In this document: one piece after another, positions 1-12,249 of the stretch
How positions within the stretch are numbered: the first letter of the stretch is position 1
Layout of the letters: each line of letters starts with the position of its first letter
NCBI GenBank assembly: GCA_947034885.2
Contig: OX344758.2
Coordinates: forward strand, 8,930,501-8,994,500
DNA length: 64,000 bases
Direction: 5' to 3'
Source of the DNA: Thuidium tamariscinum
Taxonomy: Eukaryota; Streptophyta; Bryopsida; Hypnales; Thuidiaceae
Notes under the pieces: model-generated
Database searches by the model: none
Seen by the model: the letters and a program-made list of their open reading frames with translations, nothing else
What the model was told of the DNA's origin: nothing
Translations under genes and position numbers: made by a program

Positions 1-1692
1 CTTTGCTTGCCTCAGTCTCGCATCTGCATTCTCGGAGTGTCCAAGGCGGGCAGCAGATTTAGCTCCAAACCACATGCGATTACGAAACTGGACATTAGAA
101 GTTTTCGAGTTTGCTAGAACGGCAAATTTGGTTAAGAGATTTTCCAAATTCAAAGACACAGTAGAAGTGAGTTTACAGTCAAAGGAAGTGCGGCCCCACT
201 GTGCGTGTGGGATCCAATCAACTTTTGTTGTGCTTGCAGATTTAGAATTCGAACACTCAAACTCATCGACAAAGATACCCCCAAAGCGGGGGTTCGGGGT
301 GCAGGGTACAATGAACTTGGGCAACCCTAGAGCCAGAACAGCACTTTGATTGCATTTAGAGTAAGCCCGTGTTAGTTTGCTAAAACGACAACGCAGCACC
401 TGACACTTCAGAGTCCTGTGAAAGAAAGTTGCTCTTACAACTGCAGTTAACGGAGCATAACTCATGCTCTACGAGCCATGGTGTCTGGTACGTCCCTAAA
501 CCGGATTGTTCGGCTTTTGTCTGTGGGCGTCTGGTTGGGAGTTTACTCCGTTTCGGATGCTTTGATGCTCCGTCTGGGATACTTGATGGTTGGAGGTGTC
601 TTGGATTTCAAGCTTTTCGAAGTTTTTGCTGGTGTTGCTGCCGGATATTAGAGGTTTTCTGAGGTGTGTTGAAATCGGGTTTGTTGTGAGCAGTTTAACT
701 GCGTGATGGTTATCTTTGAAGGTTTGGGTTGTGAATTCATGTGGAAAAGGATCTGTAACTACGCACAAACTCGTACTCCTTTAAGGTTTAGCGTTGAGTG
801 TGCTAGAATTCTAGAATCAGGGGTTGTCAGGATTTTGTTACGCCGGGGCAAGAATATGTGAGGCTAGATTTTGGGCTAAGAATTGCACAAGGCAATTTCA
901 GAAAGAAACAATGCAATCAGCAGGAGAGTTTGCGAGCTCTAGAAATCCTAATCAGTTGTGTATTGGGGGTGTATGAGTGCGAGACATTCTTTCCGGAACT
1001 AGAGGATTGGTTTTGCAAAAGAGACTTGAGAATTTCGTGTGAAAGCTAGTGAGGGCTCTACTACGAGAATTTGGGAGTGAGAATCATGAAAATGGAAAGA
1101 AAGAAAGAAGAAAATATTGCAATGAAGTACATTCAGATACCTCTTTTTAGAATGTAGTTTCACAATTGGTGTTAGATCTCGCAATTCCTACCTGTCAATT
1201 TGCAGATTTGTTACCCAGTTGGTCACATTGAAAGTTTGAAACCTTTCTTCCTCCAAAGTATTATTCAAAGTACTTACTTCTTCGTAGAGCTTTGTAACGT
1301 GGTTCTGAAATTGCCTTCTTCTGTGGGCCAGCTCTAAGACCTTACATTGACGCAATTCAGTTCTGGCCTACAAACTATGCAATTTCTAACCAAGCCAACT
1401 GTCCGCAAATTGGAAAGATGTGTCTCTTTCAGCAAGTAGGTAACCTTCCCAGTGATCCTGTATTGAACTCACATGGTGTTGAATTTTCTGGGCAGGTAAA
1501 GGGCAAAGCGGATACGTACCTCTCAGAACGGATGATAACGCAGACACGACGACGACGACGACGACGATGGTTAGCTACTGACCTTTCTGGAACTCGTTTT
1601 CTAATTCTGCAGTTATAAAGATTTCGCTTTGTTTTATGATCTCCGGCAGAAGAGATTGACTGATTGAACAGTTATCACATCGGTGGGTGCAG
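1..1692. other. Upstream region and 5' leader of the NPF transporter gene
   Basis: No convincing coding sequence was seen; only short open frames without family resemblance occur. The stretch probably holds the promoter and 5' untranslated leader of the transporter gene that begins near 1.69 kb. It may also contain one or more upstream exons, because the first recognised coding exon has no in-frame ATG. A short ATG-containing stretch at 1418-1435 is followed by a GTAGGT donor-like site and could be a mini-exon, but nothing confirms it. Confidence 0.4.
1546..1567 (+). repeat. (ACG)n trinucleotide microsatellite
   Basis: About seven uninterrupted ACG units lie in the presumed 5' leader of the NPF gene. 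Translated they would give Arg, Asp or Thr runs depending on frame, but no supported exon covers them. Confidence 0.8.
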
Positions 1693-4600
1693 AGTTCTGT
1701 CAAAGAGGAACGATTGCAAGAGACTGGAGTAAGTGCTGAGAGCGAGCAATTCACCGGAGATGGAACGGTGGACAGGAAGGGCCAAATTGCTAATAGACGG
1801 AGAACAGGCGGCTGGAAAGCTGCTCCTCTCATCTTCGGTATGTCACCTCCCTCGGATCATGCTTTGAATAGCTTATGTAAAATGCAACTAGTTTCTCCTA
1901 GTTTCTCCTTAAATAGTTGATCTTGACTGAAGGTTCTCTTTCTGTCCAGACCAAAGTCACTGGCGCTGTGACATGACTTTTGTTTTCATTCGCTTGTGGG
2001 CTAGATCTAGACGATGGAAATTAGCTTACAAATCTACAGAATGTGCTAGACTTATTAGATGCCTGGCTCGTTTGTGTGAATGGCATAGATTTCAAGGTCT
2101 GCAAGTCACTGATTGCACTTGCGGGAACAAGAAATCTTGTTTTTGGAAAAGGAATTGCTGGATTCACTGACTCATAGAGTCGGTAAATGGCTCTTCAAGT
2201 ACAATGACTGATTTGGTGAGTGGATTTTGTACTGAACGCAGCCACGGAGATATGTGAGCGAATGGGCTCGTTGGGGCTGCAACGGAATCTGGTCATATAC
2301 TTTACCACCAAAATACATTTGAGCAATCCCAAGGCTGCGAATACAGTGTCCAATTTTGTGGGAGCGCTGTACCTCACTCCTTTCATTGGGGGTTTCCTGG
2401 CGGATGCGTACTGGGGTCGGTTTTGGGCCATCGTTGTGTTTGCATCCGTTCAAGTCGTGGTAAGTTCTCCCATCTCACCCGTCGCTACTACAGATTGAAA
2501 TCAAAAGTGTGGCATTCACCCTGAAGAGATCGAGCATGACTCAGTGAGTGGCCAATACCTAGTTTCTTCTATATGGCCAATTTCAGGATTTTGCACTACA
2601 TGAATCTGGACTCCTTTTCCAGGGGTGTTGAGGTAGCTCTTCGAGACTGTTAGCATAACATTGGGATCACGCACCTTTCTCCGTTGTTGACTTCGATTGA
2701 AGAGTATTTTAATCATTTTAGAGGTCTCTTAGGCATGGAGTTAGGAAACCTTAACAATTGAGAACATGGTTTTGCAAGGGCTCTTATGAGCTCAAGGTTG
2801 TGCCCAAAAGGATTTTAGATTCTTTTTAATGGGCAATTCCGAAGATGTTGCAGGAGTTGCGCAAAAATGTTTCAAGTCTGTGCTCGTGAATCCGCTGAGC
2901 TTGTTTCAGAAGGTAGATCCTGAGAATGGAGTACAACTTTGGTTTACGTGTCTGACAATATGAATGTGGCTGCATTACTCAGGGGATGGTTCTTTTGACT
3001 CTATCGGCTGCAGTGCCATCGTTGAGACCCGCTCCATGCCCAGCCGATTCCTCTCTTCCGTGTCCATCCGCCAGCACGTCGCAACTGGCGTTGCTCTACA
3101 TAGGACTCTACCTGATTGCTCTTGGAAATGGTGGAATCAAACCCAATGTGTCCTCCATGGGCGCCGATCAGTTCGACGAGAGCTATGAGGAAGAAAAGAA
3201 GCACATGTCCAGTTTTTTCAACTGGTACTACTTCATCATTTCGATCGGCTCTCTTCTGTCCGTCACCGTGTTCGTGTACATCCAGGTTGGAATGTCATCT
3301 GTTTGGTTACGCAGAGAATTTTGGCATAAGTCTGATCTTTTGCTGCAAGTGCATTTTTCCTGTGATTACTGTTCTGTCGAACCCTCTCCTGGCACTTGGA
3401 TTTGCAAATTTGATGTTGTGCAAATACTTATAGAAAATCTCCCCTTTCAGAAAACTTAGCTACATAGAATCTTTCCACTTGAAATGCCTCTGAAGGCAGT
3501 TTAAAACATGAATTCTGCTTTTTGTAACGTGGCAAGGTTTTCAAAACCTCCTCTGAGGTGGACTGTACTAATGAAACTTATATCTAAGCTTGATGTTGTG
3601 ATTGGCTATGCAGGACAATGTTGGCTTTGGATGGGGATTCGGAATTCCAGCAGCTGTGATGATCCTCGCTATCATTGTGTTCTTTTTCGGTGCACCCTTG
3701 TACAGATACAAGAAACCTCGTGGAAGCCCTCTGACATCCGTTGTCCAGGTCCTGGTTGCTGCAGCTCGGAAACGCAAGGCCAAGCGAGACACTGACGATG
3801 ATGTTGGAGTGCTGTACGAAGGCCCAACCGAGGGCCAGCGCCCCGTGGAGGTGCTTTCCCACACCGACCAATTTCGGTACGTTGCATGACATAACTGTCC
3901 TTGTGCTTTGACACTCATTCACGTACATTTTGAGTTCAATTTTTTGGAAGAGGGAATCCCCTGACATTGAATAGCCTCCTGCCAATAGTTCTTGGATTGC
4001 CACATGTGAGAAAGCAGAAGTTGCATTCTGTGGTTCACCATTATCAGGAATATTTATTGGATCCAAATCGTATCCTGTTTCTTGGCTGTGGACCAAAGGA
4101 GACGAGGCCTTGGATTGACAAGAGCTACGTCTACAGTAAATGTGAGGAAGTTTAAGTTGGCTGCCACTCGAAAATCGAGCCAATGCTACAGTGCTTTAAT
4201 GTTCAGAGTAGTTTACAAGAAAAGAACCTTTGGTACATGTTGTCATGTGAATTGTGACTCATATTACAGCGTTTTTTCCAGGGAATAGGAAGCCCTTGGC
4301 GTCATAACATTGGGGAGTGTTTGCAGGGACGTCACCCTAGTAGACCAAGTCAGACATTGGCAATTTTTTCCAGAATGAAAATCGCTGCTAGTTATAAGGA
4401 TGTCATGTTATTCCCTATTCAAGGATAGGGAATACCTGTGCCACCCTTGGTGTCCATTGTGATCACGCCATAAGTCTGCAGATTCGACTGATGTGTGTCG
4501 ACTGTGGCAGGTTTCTGGACAAGGCGGCAGTGCCGGAGAACTTGAAAGACGGAGGCGGAAGCAGCCCCGTCGATCCATGGCGACTGAGCACTGTGACCCA

Positions 4601-6236
4601 AGTGGAAGAAGTGAAAATGCTGCTTCGCTTGTTCCCCATCTGGGCGAGCACCATCCTCGTGTGGACGGCGTTGTCTCAGATGGAAACCTTCTCTGTGGAA
4701 GAAGGCGCGACCATGGACCACAGCATGGGTGCTCACTTCAATTTCCCTCCTGCGTCCCTCTCCGTCTTCGAGCTTCTCAATGTGCTCCTTATCTTACCGC
4801 TTTACGACAGGTACACTGGACTTTTCACCATTTTGGAGGTCACGTAGGGACTTCCTTTTGTCCAATCTTCGTTTAGTTTTTTTACCAAGAATCGCACTAT
4901 CTCCCCTGATTCTGGCGATATAAAATTTAGCCTCATCTGAGTTCTATTGTTTTCACAATATGATCGAATTGTTCATGAAACCTTGGTGTTTTAGGGGTAA
5001 GTGAAGTGACGTGAAGGGCCTGCACTGTCTACAGATTCCTGGTGCCGTTCCTGCGGCGGTTCACGGGCCATCCGCAGGGCATAACTAAACTGCAACGCAT
5101 TGGAACAGGAATTATATTCTCTATCCTGGCTATGGTGGTGGCTGGTTTCGTCGAGGTAATGCAACCCTAAGCTATAAATGGCCCTGTTAACTACAGTAGA
5201 AATCGAAGGTCGCAATCAAATTTCGAACTTAAATATTTGTTGACGACACTTATCTAAATGTTATGAGTGATGTCTTATTGAAATGCTGCTTTTAGTGTGC
5301 TTCAAATGAACTAGTTTGCACTTCCTAATTGGCGTCACAGCAAGTGTGAGATGAATAGAGAGACCCAACAAGCGGCTTATGTTTTTGAGATTTCTTGCTC
5401 ATTTCGGGATCAAATCATGTGAGTCATAGCTTGTTGGAATGCTACACACCATGCGCTTCTATCAAGCCCTCACCCATGATATAATCCTCTGAACCTGAGA
5501 AAATGCATGAGGAATTGGTCACGCTGAGAATTTTACAACTGCTAGCAGGTGTTTTGAGATTTCTTGCTCGTTTCGAGATCAAGTCATGTGAGTGATATCG
5601 ATCTTGTTGGAACGCTACGCATAGTGCGCTTCTCCCAAGCCCTCACCCATGATCTAATTCTCTTAACCTGTGAAATCGAATGCGAAATGACTCTGAGAAT
5701 TTTTCCAATGTTCGCAGGTAAAGCGTGTAAACGTCGCTCGAGCGCACGGCCTCATGGACCTTCCCAAGGTAACTGTCCCGATCTCCATCTTCTGGCTCAT
5801 CCCGCAATACTTCTTTCGCGGTAGCACCGAGATTTTCACCCAAATCGGGCAACTGGAGTTTTTCTACGGGGAAGCCCCTGATCGGATGCGCAGCGTAGGC
5901 ACCGCGATTTACTTGAGCACGATCGCCTGCGGCCACTTCCTATCCTCCGTGCTCGTCACGGTGGTGAACCGCGTGACCGGCCACAACGGGCGCACTAAAC
6001 CATGGCTCACCAACAACCTCAACCGAAGCCGACTGGACTTGTTCTACTGGTTCCTGGCGCTGCTGAGCTTCGTGAATTTTCTCTTTTTTCTTGTGTGCGC
6101 GCACTTCTATCGGTACAAGCAAGTGGCGGCATTTCGTGTGGATGATGGTGAGGCGGAAGAGGCTATAGACGCAGAGCAAACTGCTAGAGCGCCGCCGCTG
6201 CGGCGACGGGGGACGCGCGGGGAGACGCAAGTGTGA
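1693..6236 (+). CDS. NRT1/PTR (NPF) family proton-coupled transporter, 5' end not resolved
   Basis: Seven exons join in phase: about 1693-1837, 2242-2459, 2983-3285, 3614-3876, 4511-4810, 5035-5155 and 5718-6236 (stop TGA), giving about 622 residues, near the family's usual 550-620. All introns are GT-AG. Family marks seen: [10 protein letters not shown] at the N-terminal edge of the core; EICER, the ExxER proton-coupling motif, at the exon 1/2 junction; [34 protein letters not shown] followed by [12 protein letters not shown]; and the late block [20 protein letters not shown]. These proteins are 12-helix plasma- or vacuolar-membrane symporters for nitrate, peptides or hormones. The substrate cannot be read from sequence. 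The tail after the last helix is Arg/Glu/Ala-rich. The frame has no ATG between the upstream stop (1657) and GGWKAAP, so the initiator lies in an unseen upstream exon or the start is non-ATG. Family call is strong; the subfamily is unknown. Confidence 0.93.
5381..5712 (+). repeat. Tandem duplication inside NPF intron 6, including the 3' splice region
   Basis: Two diverged direct copies of about 165 bp (roughly 5381-5547 and 5550-5712) both start TTTTGAGATTTCTTGCTC. Both carry CAAGCCCTCACCCATGAT and both end in a CAG preceded by a GAGAATTTT stretch. The second copy supplies the acceptor used for the last exon (CAG before 5718); the first ends in GCTAGCAG at about 5548. Confidence 0.75.
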
Positions 6237-8552
6237 ATGGGAACCTTTGCATTGGATGAACGGAGATGGATGGGGATGAGAAATTGGGCGTCGTCGGCGA
6301 TTACATGAATTAGTGTAGGTGCTCAAATTTGTAATTTATTTTAGTTACCTGTAATGTTTTACCCTTGGGGGACTTGATATGCCAAAATCTGGTCAATTGT
6401 TGTATTGAATTTTCTTATAGACAATTAATTTTGGTATTGGGTTGGTGTGAATTGATAATTTGTTCATCTTAGGTCTCACTTGCAATCCACATGAGCTAGT
6501 ATAAGTGACACCAAGACTATATACATACCTCCATTTAGAAGAAAGACTTTGTACCACCTAATGATAGAGTGGTTAGCAATTATTTTGTTTTGTTCTATTT
6601 GCATAGAAATTGAGTATCTTCAATTTTAAGTAGTTAGGATATTTTGTTGGATCTTATGTTTTTTATAGTGCTATTTATTGTGTACTTCAAGTTGGGTCAA
6701 ATATGTGTCATATGTATATTAAGACTTGGTTGTTTTTTCAGTTTTCATTTGTCTAGTAATAAATAGGTGGAGTTCAAGGTTGAAATGAGTTATTTATTGA
6801 ATTGCATGTTTGAATATTTTTAATTTGTTATGTAGTATGTTGAAGAATGGGATGTGCATTATTCCACTTTTTCTTACTATGATGACTATAAGGGTTTAGC
6901 TTTTTATATTAGTATTTTGTATTAGTACTTGGTATTTATTTACTTTTGCTTCTACTGATGGTAGGGGGAAGTGTTCATTGTAATATATGATTATTCTCTA
7001 CAAATTGTAGTTTGTACTTTATATTGTTATATTGAAGCAATTGGTGGTGCATCCAATTTTGTATTTGGTAAGGTAGGAATACCAATAAGGGCACCTACTT
7101 CATGAATGGCATTGAGGTTGTTGTCATGGATAGTGATGTGTTGGCATAGAAACTTAATTTTAGGGATAACAAACTATTGCATGTGATATAGAGTTCTACT
7201 GGGAAAGTAAAACTTAACTTTAGACAGTTACCTTTTCCAATAGAAGTTGTTTAATTCTTTGGCATATACGATCAACTTACTTTTGTAATCATCATAGCTT
7301 TTGTTTGCATTTGTTGTTCCATTTCACACTTGTTTCTAATTGAAAAGCAACCTATCTTTATTAGGATCAATCTTTCTAAATTCCTACATCGACATGAGGG
7401 TCAAATTTTTTCTACTAAGGTCTCCTTAGGGCATCAAAATTTTCAATTTTGATTGGACATCATTAGTAGCACAAAAAAAGAAATAGAATCCTAACATATG
7501 GGGTGAAATCAATTTTCGTTTAAAATTATATTTAGATGATTCTTTTTTTTTTTCAGGAATATATAGTATATTTATAAAAATGTATTGATTAGTTTAAATT
7601 TTGATGTAAAATAAAAAGTTGTTAAATTGTTGACAATGACTCAAACATTTAAATTGGCCAAGAATTGATGATGTATGAAAAGTCATGATCTTTCAAATTA
7701 TACAAAAGATAAATTATAATATTTCATATTTTATCAATATATTTTGAATAAAATATATATAATATAATTTTAAGGTTATCTAAGAATATTGAAAGCTTTT
7801 TGAATGGTAGTAATTTTTTTTGTTTTACAAGATATAGATTAAAATGATCATGAATATGAAATATAGACAAAAGTGTGTTACAAACAAATTTAAGTTATTT
7901 TTTCATAATATCGAATTCATAAAAATGAACAATTTTGAATAAGATCACTTTTATCAAAATTAATACAACTATAAATGTCATAAGGAAAAATGGACATATT
8001 GTATATGTTTTCTAAAACTAAATTGATAAATTATGATATATATTCATTATTACTATTTCATTCATTGGAGTAAATTTCAAAACAAAATAGATTGTACTAG
8101 TTTTGTACAAATGCTTTTTAAGTAGTCATAGATTTATTGATATTAGTTTATACCTAGACTTCAAATGTCTTTGCTTTTAACATTTGCTTTTCTTCATTAC
8201 TAATTTTGAAACATCAATACTATAATTTTGAAACATCCTTCATACAATCAATGCAAATAATTAAAACAAAATTTTAATCATCAAATTTTTATTAATACAT
8301 TGAATATAATTCAACGTAGTTTCATCATTTAATTATTTTATAAAAAATTTAACTATATATCTATATGTTCAATCAATCAACCTAGGTAAATAATTATAAT
8401 ATTGATTAAAATAGAACTAGTTTTCAACTAACATATCACATTTCAAAGTATTTTTAAAAAAATGAATGATTGAATATGTAAATATTACTCTTTATCCTAC
8501 TAATTTCAAACTATACAAAATTAAAATTATTTATAAATGGAAAATAAATCAT
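6237..8552. other. AT-rich spacer downstream of the NPF gene
   Basis: This holds the 3' UTR of the transporter (probably the first 100-200 bases) and then strongly AT-rich DNA. No coding sequence, RNA gene or intact mobile element was recognised. Confidence 0.5.
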
Positions 8553-8816
8553 GTAGGCTAAATGATAAGTAGGCTACTAAAGCAAGTGAATCCAATACCA
8601 ACCATTGATCAAATACCACCCAAATGTAGGGCCATCATTGATTCTGAAATGAGAATTTACTATCATAATACATGCCTTAATTTCACTTATTGTGAAGTCA
8701 AGGCATAAACTACTATCATAAATTTTCATTTTAAAATCAGTAAGGGTCCTACATTTGAGTGGTATTAGGTCAATGGTTGGTATTGGATTTGCCTACCTTA
8801 TACAAGTAGGCTAATA
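8553..8816. mobile_element. Foldback MITE-like element
   Basis: Two arms of about 95 bases are inverted copies of each other. Both contain AATCCAATACCAACCATTGA and a shared CAAATGTAGG stretch, and both begin near TAGGCTAC/TAGCCTAC. The centre (about 8670-8705) is itself a hairpin around GCCTTAATTTCAC and its complement. No coding capacity. Target duplication not clear. It ends about 290 bases before the 1047-codon gene. Confidence 0.7.
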
Positions 8817-9105
8817 TTATTCTATATATTCATTGATTTAATCTTAAAATAATTAATTACATTTATAAAACCATTAAACTTTTGAAAATTTTGCAACTTT
8901 AAGAAAAATTATATTACTAATAATTTTTTATTTTTGATCATATATTTAAATGATTAAAATATTTTATAAACAACTCAAAGAAAACTTTATTTTACTTAGA
9001 TCTTTCTCCATTAGAATTATAAAGTATCATTAAAGTAATAAAAAGTTGTTCAATAGAAATACTTCAACATAATAGAAATAATGTTAAATATAGTATAGAA
9101 TCAAC

Positions 9106-12100
9106 ATGGCACATATTTTGCAAGATGTTCATCATCTTTGTGATGGTTTTGATGAAGATTCAACAATTTTTTCTACTGAAGATTATATAGGACTAGCTGA
9201 TCCTGGTTCCATGAGTCCTGGTAGCTTTAGTTATTTAGAAAGTCTTGTTGAAGATAATAAACAATACAAAAGAATTGATGGACATCAATTGCAATACGAT
9301 AATAATAACCAAAACTTAGATCTTATTTATGAATATGGTTCTAATAGTTTAGAAAGACTTGGTCAAACAAATGAACAATTTTATACAAACAGAGATCCTC
9401 ATAAATTATTTGAAAATATTGATAGTTCATTTGAAATAGAAGATTTTCAAAATGATTTTATGTATTGTGATAATAACTTAGATTATCGTATTGACAATAT
9501 TGATGAGGGAGAATATAAATTGTGGGATTCTTCAAATGCTCAATCACCCAATAAAGACTACAACTACGAATATGAAAGGAGTTCAGATATTGTAAATTCA
9601 ATAGACAAATTTGTTAACGTTCCACGTAAACCTCGCTCGAATTCAACTCGTGCTCGATTTTATGAGCATAACACAACAAACTACAAAAATAAACCAAGGC
9701 GTTTTAGGAAAACAAACCGCAATGAACACCGTCGTGAATTGTCACCTCGATCTAAAGACATTCTTAGACGCATTCTTTATAGGACTTTAGAGAAAAACGA
9801 ACACGTCAATACAATTTTAGGAATAAACTCAAAAACTTTGTATGAGCTTATAGATAAGAGAAATGAAGAAGTTGGAAAATGGAATGTAGAAGTATCTCCT
9901 GAACAACTTGTACTCCCAACTCTACAGCCTCAACTTCCTAATTCTCCAATACATGATTCTAGCAAAGATTTTGAATTCTTAATAAGTGAACTTAGTAATC
10001 TAGGACTCTTTCCTTCACTCAATGAAATAGATACATCAATGTTTGATATAGATACATCACTTTTTGATTTAAATACAACAAATTTATCAAAAATAAATTT
10101 ATCGAATATACATAACTCATACATACCGAATTCCAATTCTGGTACATTGTTATATTTTCATCCAAATACATCAGATTTTGACTCATTTGACTCATTTAGT
10201 TCTAAAGATTACTATGGTAGAAGTAAAATGGATGCAATAGAAGAAGATTCAAGGACAATTGAAGAAGTAGATGATGAAGCAAGGTTAATAGCAGAGTTAG
10301 ATGATATAAAGGCATCTGAAGAATTAGGAGATGCATACATAACTTCTACCTCTAAAGTTCTTGAACTTTATGATCCAGATTTGACTGACACTAGTGAAAC
10401 CTCAGAGGATGAGGTTCCTCTAAATTTATCAACAATTGAAGATTCGTTTCCATCATATAATAATAAATCCAATAGTTACATTCTGAATGAAGATGAGTGC
10501 ATGGATTTGTCTCAAGTTACACCACAAAAAAGTTTGTCTTATGATACTAAAACAATAAATGCACCAAATCAAGAGAGTTTTTCACCTTTGAATACAATAA
10601 AATTTAAAATAATTCAAGGTGGAAATACTCTATCCAAATCAAAAAGTCTCAAATTAGACAATTTCAAAGAACTACGTAAAATTATACATGCTCAAAATAA
10701 GCCAAGAACTCTAGAAGGTCTTAGAACTAATACAAATCTTGAAGGAAGTTCAAACTCAAGATCTAATAACAACGATAGATGGCAAACCACTCCAAATTCT
10801 ACATTACTAGACATTGCATCCTCTTATATAGATAAATCTATACCACTTGAATGGAAAAACATGGAAAATCCACGTTTAATTGGTGTTTGTATGAATATAT
10901 TCTCCAACTCACAAAAACTTGAAGCTTGGAATATCATGCAAAATAACCAAAATAATGTTGATACGTCAAAAATAAACATTTGGAATCCTTTGTTATATAT
11001 GGATGATGTTTTAAAGACTTACAATAGATATTTCCCAATTGTTTTGAATACATCAACAAAAAAAGTTCTAGCTTATGATTATAGAAATAATGAACATGTA
11101 GATGACATTGGCAAAGATTGTTACCAAAAGGGTTGGTTTATAATGCCATCTTTAGAGTGGATAAAGTCTCCTATAATTGCAAGAGTAATTGCTGCAAAAG
11201 ATGGACTTATTGTACTAGATAGTAAAAAACCAGCAATTTCTACAATTCATATTAATTACAAGCGGGTGTTTTATGAAACTCAAAAACTCAACAATTATAT
11301 TCATGAGAAAGATCAAAGCTTGCTTACCATTATTAATCCATTGACTCATGAGTATATGTTTCTACCACCAATTCCTTTTAAAGTATTTAAGAAAAAAATT
11401 GGATATTTGAGTTTTTCAAATGCAAAAGATCAAAATTATCGAGTATTTATTCTTGGATGTGAAAAAGTTGAACCTTCTATAGAAGATGATATTGAACATG
11501 TCCAAAAATATGGAAAAAAAATACCCAAGAAAAGACCTAAATATGTAGTAAATTTTGCAATTTATAGTTCTCTTGATAAAATATGGAATCATTTTGATCA
11601 TTTTGAACATATCAAAACAAATCATTTTGAAGATAAAGGAGGTCATGGAAATTGTGCAATTATAAACTATAGATTGTATTTTGGAGGACTACAAGTTATT
11701 CCTTGTTCAAAAAAAGTTGTAGATGATGAATTACCATCTATTTTTTACATCAATTGTGAAAAAAAGAAATACCAACATTTGATACATCGCTTTTTATTAC
11801 ATGGCATAGGAAATATACAAATTCCAGAGGCACCTAAACTTGTAAGAGTAGCAAATAATAGAATATATGCAATAACCCGTGAAGCAACATTGACATCAAA
11901 CATTCAAAAAAATGTAGTCATTGTAGAAGTACTATTAGATGAGGATGGTACACCAAATGGAAAGTATGCTCTTGTTGTAAATGGTATTATGCCTGAGGTA
12001 TATGCACTCAAGTTATTTAAAAATCATTGGCAAAAAGGAATTATTAAATATGAAGTGTATAGTAGTGGTGATTTGATAGCTTTTAGGGTATCTCAACCAC

Positions 12101-12249
12101 AATTCGTAATTTATGATGTAAATAAAACAACATGGAGACTAATACATTTACCTCTAGAAAATACTCTAGAAGGAAATGCAAAAAAAAATCATATCATAGT
12201 AGAGGGTGTATATCAACCTGATTGGTTAGCAATAACTTTGAAAGATTAA
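9106..12249 (+). CDS. Intact 1047-aa single-exon protein; F-box-associated/kelch-like C-terminal region
   Basis: One uninterrupted 1047-codon frame starts with ATG in AACATGGCA and ends in TAA, in a region that otherwise has stops everywhere. This strongly argues for a functional gene or a very recent one. Residues about 1-180 and 270-500 are acidic and rich in Asn, Asp, Ser and Glu. Between them lies a basic stretch (about 185-225) with RKPRSNSTRARF and KPRRFRKTNRNEHRRE. Residues about 600-1047 look globular and beta-rich. NPLTHEYMFLPPIPF (about 743-757), GHGNCAIINYRLYFGG (about 845) and FVIYDVNKTTWRLIHLP (about 1000) resemble blades of plant F-box-associated or kelch-type propellers. I see no F-box upstream, so an SCF role is only a guess. 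Codon use is AT-rich like its surroundings and unlike the other genes here. No transposase or retroelement motifs. The gene is well supported; the function is not. Confidence 0.85.
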   Translation: MAHILQDVHHLCDGFDEDSTIFSTEDYIGLADPGSMSPGSFSYLESLVEDNKQYKRIDGHQLQYDNNNQNLDLIYEYGSNSLERLGQTNEQFYTNRDPHKLFENIDSSFEIEDFQNDFMYCDNNLDYRIDNIDEGEYKLWDSSNAQSPNKDYNYEYERSSDIVNSIDKFVNVPRKPRSNSTRARFYEHNTTNYKNKPRRFRKTNRNEHRRELSPRSKDILRRILYRTLEKNEHVNTILGINSKTLYELIDKRNEEVGKWNVEVSPEQLVLPTLQPQLPNSPIHDSSKDFEFLISELSNLGLFPSLNEIDTSMFDIDTSLFDLNTTNLSKINLSNIHNSYIPNSNSGTLLYFHPNTSDFDSFDSFSSKDYYGRSKMDAIEEDSRTIEEVDDEARLIAELDDIKASEELGDAYITSTSKVLELYDPDLTDTSETSEDEVPLNLSTIEDSFPSYNNKSNSYILNEDECMDLSQVTPQKSLSYDTKTINAPNQESFSPLNTIKFKIIQGGNTLSKSKSLKLDNFKELRKIIHAQNKPRTLEGLRTNTNLEGSSNSRSNNNDRWQTTPNSTLLDIASSYIDKSIPLEWKNMENPRLIGVCMNIFSNSQKLEAWNIMQNNQNNVDTSKINIWNPLLYMDDVLKTYNRYFPIVLNTSTKKVLAYDYRNNEHVDDIGKDCYQKGWFIMPSLEWIKSPIIARVIAAKDGLIVLDSKKPAISTIHINYKRVFYETQKLNNYIHEKDQSLLTIINPLTHEYMFLPPIPFKVFKKKIGYLSFSNAKDQNYRVFILGCEKVEPSIEDDIEHVQKYGKKIPKKRPKYVVNFAIYSSLDKIWNHFDHFEHIKTNHFEDKGGHGNCAIINYRLYFGGLQVIPCSKKVVDDELPSIFYINCEKKKYQHLIHRFLLHGIGNIQIPEAPKLVRVANNRIYAITREATLTSNIQKNVVIVEVLLDEDGTPNGKYALVVNGIMPEVYALKLFKNHWQKGIIKYEVYSSGDLIAFRVSQPQFVIYDVNKTTWRLIHLPLENTLEGNAKKNHIIVEGVYQPDWLAITLKD

